A stretch of DNA of 64,000 nucleotides from Dyadobacter koreensis (GTDB taxonomy: Bacteria; Bacteroidota; Bacteroidia; Cytophagales; Spirosomataceae), in contig NZ_FNXY01000010.1 in assembly GCF_900108855.1 (NCBI RefSeq), forward strand, positions 212,074 through 276,073, written 5' to 3'. A program made the position numbers and the translations under genes. How positions within the stretch are numbered: position 1 is the first letter of the stretch; each line of letters begins with the position of its first letter. Of this stretch, positions 61,279-64,000 are shown piece by piece. The notes below the pieces were generated by a model. It had not been told where the DNA came from and did not search any database. It worked only from the letters and a program-made list of their open reading frames with translations.

Positions 61279-62310
61279 GTGTCAAAACCAATTCTTGTTA
61301 TCAAGTTCGGGACGGCGTCCATCACGCTTCCTTCCGGTGAGCCCGATGTTACGATTATTTCAGAAGTTGCCCGTCAGGTTTCGTTGCTTCATCCCAGATA
61401 CCGCATCATCATCGTTTCATCAGGGGCGGTGGGTGCCGGAAAAGCTTATATCAATGATTATAAAGGAACGATGACGCAGCGAAAAGCGGCTGCTTCTGTC
61501 GGAAATCCTTTGTTGGTTGGACTTTATGCCAGTTATTTCGCGCCAAATGGAATTTTTATCGCGCAAAGTCTTTGTGAACGCCAGCATTTTGCAAACCGTA
61601 ACAAGTTTTTGCAGCTGAAAAATACGTTCGAAGAATTGTGGCAGAATAACATTATTCCTATCGTGAACGAGAATGACGTTGTCAGTGATCGTGAGTTGAA
61701 ATTTTCGGATAATGATGAACTGGCTACTTTACTTGCCGTCGGTTTTGGAGCGGAAACTTTGATGTTTTGTACATCTGTCGGTGGATTGCTGGACGAAGAC
61801 GGGAAAATTATCGGGAACGTATCCAATGTTAATGAGGTTTTTAAATTTGTAAGAACTGATAAATCTTTTCTTGGTTTAGGCGGAATGGCTTCCAAATTAA
61901 CATTCGCCAAACTTGCGACCCGTATGGGCATCAAGGTTTTCATTTTTGGAATGAAACAGGAGGACGAATTATTGAAAGCGCTGGAAGGAAAAGCCGGTAC
62001 GGAAATGAGTCCTGAAAAAAGTACATTATCCGCGAGAAACCGCTGGTTAGGAAGCGGAGGATTGGTTTCGGGAAGGTTGCAGGTAGATGAAGGTGCATCC
62101 AAAGCTTTATTGAAAAGAAAGAGTTTGCTGGCTGTCGGCGTTACAGAAGTAACCGGAGATTTTGAAGCGGGAGAAATTATCGAAATTTATTCTCCGGAGC
62201 AGGAAATGATCGCAGTGGCACGTGCAAGAGAAACTTCTTGCGCGATAAAAGTGAATTTGAAAACATTGAATTTTGAAGTGGCACACGCCAACGATATCGT
62301 TTTATTATAA
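61279..62310 (+). CDS. proB: Glutamate 5-kinase
   Basis: First step of proline synthesis. The amino-acid-kinase domain (about 1-250) has LVIKFGTASIT, VSSGAVGAGKA, NENDVVSDRELKFSDNDELA and GGMASKLTFAKLA. A shortened PUA domain (about 265-343) follows. The start is GTG at 61279. The stop overlaps the proA ATG (TAATG), so the pair is translationally coupled. Confidence 0.95.
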   Translation: MSKPILVIKFGTASITLPSGEPDVTIISEVARQVSLLHPRYRIIIVSSGAVGAGKAYINDYKGTMTQRKAAASVGNPLLVGLYASYFAPNGIFIAQSLCERQHFANRNKFLQLKNTFEELWQNNIIPIVNENDVVSDRELKFSDNDELATLLAVGFGAETLMFCTSVGGLLDEDGKIIGNVSNVNEVFKFVRTDKSFLGLGGMASKLTFAKLATRMGIKVFIFGMKQEDELLKALEGKAGTEMSPEKSTLSARNRWLGSGGLVSGRLQVDEGASKALLKRKSLLAVGVTEVTGDFEAGEIIEIYSPEQEMIAVARARETSCAIKVNLKTLNFEVAHANDIVLL

Positions 62311-63566
62311 TGGAATTGGAATCTATAATACCGCTTCTAAAAGCAACGAAAGACGCCTCTGTGGCGGTTCGGAAATTATCTGACAAACAAAGAGCGGATT
62401 TGCTTAATGCTTTGGCTGAAAAAGTTTTGGCAAATAAGGCCAACATTATCTCGGAAAACCAAAAAGATCTGGTATTAATGGATGATGCCGACCCCAAAAA
62501 AGACCGTCTGCTTTTGAATGAAAAGAGGATTATTGATTTAGCGCAAAGTTTACGTGATGTAGCCGCTTTGCCAGATCCAACGGGAGAAGTTTTGTTGGAA
62601 AAAACGATAGAGCAGGGTATGTCTTTACAAAAACTGACCGTCCCGCTTGGCGTGGTCGGTGTGATTTACGAATCCAGACCGAATGTTACGCTTGACGTGG
62701 CATCGCTTTGTCTGCGTTCAGGAAATGCCTGTGTTTTGAAAGGTGGAAAAGAAGCGCATTTTTCGAATACTTATCTGGTTGGCTTAATTCATGAAAGTCT
62801 GGCTGAAATGGGGATTGATCAGGCTGCGGTAATGCTTTTGCCGACTGACCGGAAATTTGTCAATGAACTTTTGACTGCGACAAAATACGTAGATATTATC
62901 ATTCCACGTGGTTCAGAAGGGCTTATTCAATTTGTTCGTAAAAACTCACTGGTGCCAACCATTGAAACCGGAGCGGGCGTTTGTCATACGTATGTTGAAA
63001 AGACAGCGGATCTTGAAAAGGCGAAAAATATAGTGGTAAATGCAAAAGTTTCCCGTCCTTCTGCTTGCAACGCACTTGATACTATACTTGTAGACAGAGA
63101 TGTTGCTGCTTCGTTTTTACCAACATTGAAAGACGATTTTATAAAGTGGAATATCGAAGTTTTTGCAGACGAAACTTCGTTCGAAATTCTCCAAAAGGCG
63201 GAATACCCATTTTTACAAAAAGCGGAACCGGAAGATTTTGGTAGAGAATTTCTTGACTATAAATGTTCGATCAAAATAGTCGATGGATTGGACGCGGCGA
63301 TCGATCATATCTATAATTTCTCATCAAGTCACTCCGAAGCGATTATTTCAAAAGATGCTGCCGCGATTGAAAAGTTTTTGAATGAGGTAGATGCAGCTGC
63401 GGTTTACGCCAATGCCTCAACACGTTTCACAGATGGTGGCGTATTTGCTTTGGGTGCTGAAATTGGAATTTCAACACAAAAATTACACGCTCGCGGGCCA
63501 TTTGCTTTGGAAAAGTTGGTGACTGAGAAGTGGGTTGTGAGAGGTGATGGGCAGATTAGAGCATGA
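62310..63566 (+). CDS. proA: Glutamate-5-semialdehyde dehydrogenase
   Basis: Second step of proline synthesis: reduction of glutamyl phosphate with NADPH. LGVVGVIYESRPNVTLDVASL, LKGGKEAHFSN, IIPRGSEGLI and the catalytic Cys in SRPSACNALDTILVD are present, ending with FALGAEIGISTQKLHARGP. The length is 418. It is coupled to proB; the third gene proC is not in the window. Confidence 0.96.
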   Translation: MELESIIPLLKATKDASVAVRKLSDKQRADLLNALAEKVLANKANIISENQKDLVLMDDADPKKDRLLLNEKRIIDLAQSLRDVAALPDPTGEVLLEKTIEQGMSLQKLTVPLGVVGVIYESRPNVTLDVASLCLRSGNACVLKGGKEAHFSNTYLVGLIHESLAEMGIDQAAVMLLPTDRKFVNELLTATKYVDIIIPRGSEGLIQFVRKNSLVPTIETGAGVCHTYVEKTADLEKAKNIVVNAKVSRPSACNALDTILVDRDVAASFLPTLKDDFIKWNIEVFADETSFEILQKAEYPFLQKAEPEDFGREFLDYKCSIKIVDGLDAAIDHIYNFSSSHSEAIISKDAAAIEKFLNEVDAAAVYANASTRFTDGGVFALGAEIGISTQKLHARGPFALEKLVTEKWVVRGDGQIRA

Positions 63567-63601
63567 TAAAATACTAATTGTAATGAATATGGTTTAAGCC
63601 A

Positions 63602-63768
63602 ATTCATTTCTTTGCCACGAATGCACGAATTTTCACTAATATCAATCCAAAGGTATTTGTGAAAATTTGTGTACTCGTGGCATTTTTTCTTTTTGAACTT
63701 CTACCCGAAACATTTTTACCATCAACCTGAATATTTCTTCCATAACAAATTCTGAAATATAGAACAGC
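63602..63768. repeat. Palindromic intergenic repeat, copy 1
   Basis: Contains GCCACGAATGCACGAATTTT (63614-63633) facing AAAATTTGTGTACTCGTGGC (63662-63681), with 20 of 23 matched, then TTTTTT, so it may also terminate proA. A unique half follows, ending ATATAGAACAGC. This looks like the widespread Bacteroidota 'CACGAATGCACGAAT' repeat. Confidence 0.85.
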
Positions 63769-63838
63769 TTATATGAAGTAAATTTTTAGCTTAGAAAACG
63801 AATTAAATTACAGTTATTAAATGCAAGCATAAAATATT

Positions 63839-64000
63839 ATTCATTTGCTACGAATGCACGAATTTTTACTAATATTCATTCAAATGTATTTGTGAAAATT
63901 TGTGCATTCGTGGCATTTTTTCTTTTTGAACTCTACCCGAAACATTTTTACCATCAACCTGAATATTTCTTCCATAACCAATTCTGAAATATAGAACAGC
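63839..64000. repeat. Palindromic intergenic repeat, copy 2 (reaches window end)
   Basis: Direct copy of 63602-63768, starting about 237 bases later, with the same palindrome (63847-63869 and 63892-63914) and the same ATATAGAACAGC end. It is several percent diverged, with a 3-base deletion near the start. It may continue beyond the window. Confidence 0.85.

Overview
The window looks like chromosomal DNA of a Bacteroidota bacterium, most likely order Cytophagales (Dyadobacter/Spirosomaceae-like). The evidence is the gene families present: FAS1 and FKBP lipoproteins, DUF4249 lipoproteins, an STN-type TonB-dependent receptor, an S46 dipeptidyl-peptidase, a LytS/LytTR pair, uppS-bamA-ompH-ompH, an SDR-type threonine dehydrogenase, and acyl-ornithine carbamoyltransferase in place of the standard enzyme. 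Possible promoters of the Bacteroidota type (TAnnTTTG -7 box) also fit. The genus is inference. I see no rRNA, tRNA, CRISPR array, IS transposase or prophage.

Layout. 1-5.1 kb: PPK2 polyphosphate kinase, RdgB, an FKBP lipoprotein, NrnA, Ndk and a FAS1 lipoprotein. 5.1-8.2 kb: a DUF1080 protein, then a sensor kinase carrying pentapeptide repeats and its LytTR regulator. 8.5-15.2 kb: envelope block uppS, bamA, two ompH/Skp genes and a large exported Ig-like protein. 15.2-22.3 kb: LspA with a long acidic tail, proline dehydrogenase, DAHP synthase/chorismate mutase, an SGNH hydrolase, S46 peptidase and thymidine kinase. 22.4-27.3 kb: three poorly known genes, HMG-CoA lyase and a sugar-nucleotide epimerase. 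27.6-35.8 kb: a tightly coupled five-gene surface operon (small exported protein, TonB-dependent receptor, two DUF4249 lipoproteins, an MG2/plug hybrid). 35.9-38.7 kb: Lrp regulator divergent from tdh-kbl (threonine to glycine). 38.7-48.8 kb: transglutaminase, YceI, a DUF1080/ceramidase-like/Gfo-Idh group, a thioesterase, a HerA-like ATPase, and an alpha-E/transglutaminase pair. 48.9-51.5 kb: GlmM and cysteine desulfurase. 51.6-60.2 kb: hemH and arginine genes on the minus strand (argF, argD, argC, argG and a GNAT), interrupted by HigBA, a VapBC-like pair and a GxxExxY gene. 60.5-63.6 kb: aat and proBA. 63.6-64 kb: two copies of a ~165-bp palindromic repeat.

How the genes work together. argG/C/D/F plus the GNAT cover part of the acylated arginine pathway, beside proB-proA on the opposite strand, so glutamate-derived amino acids cluster here; proline breakdown (16.1 kb) and threonine breakdown (36.5 kb) are separate. 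uppS, bamA and ompH supply lipid carrier, outer-membrane insertase and periplasmic chaperones. The 27.6-35.8 kb operon is probably an uptake or surface system with an unknown ligand.

The most unusual parts are: (i) the arginine run, where accessory modules occupy separate junctions and a GxxExxY gene is bracketed by inverted copies of a GTTTAAACGCAGAG repeat, one of which encodes the end of ArgD; (ii) the five-gene DUF4249/MG2-plug operon; (iii) a 125-bp MITE-like inverted-repeat element at 44.9 kb; (iv) six TGAC boxes at alternating 10/11-bp spacing after hemH. All coordinates and motifs were read by eye; no database search was run.
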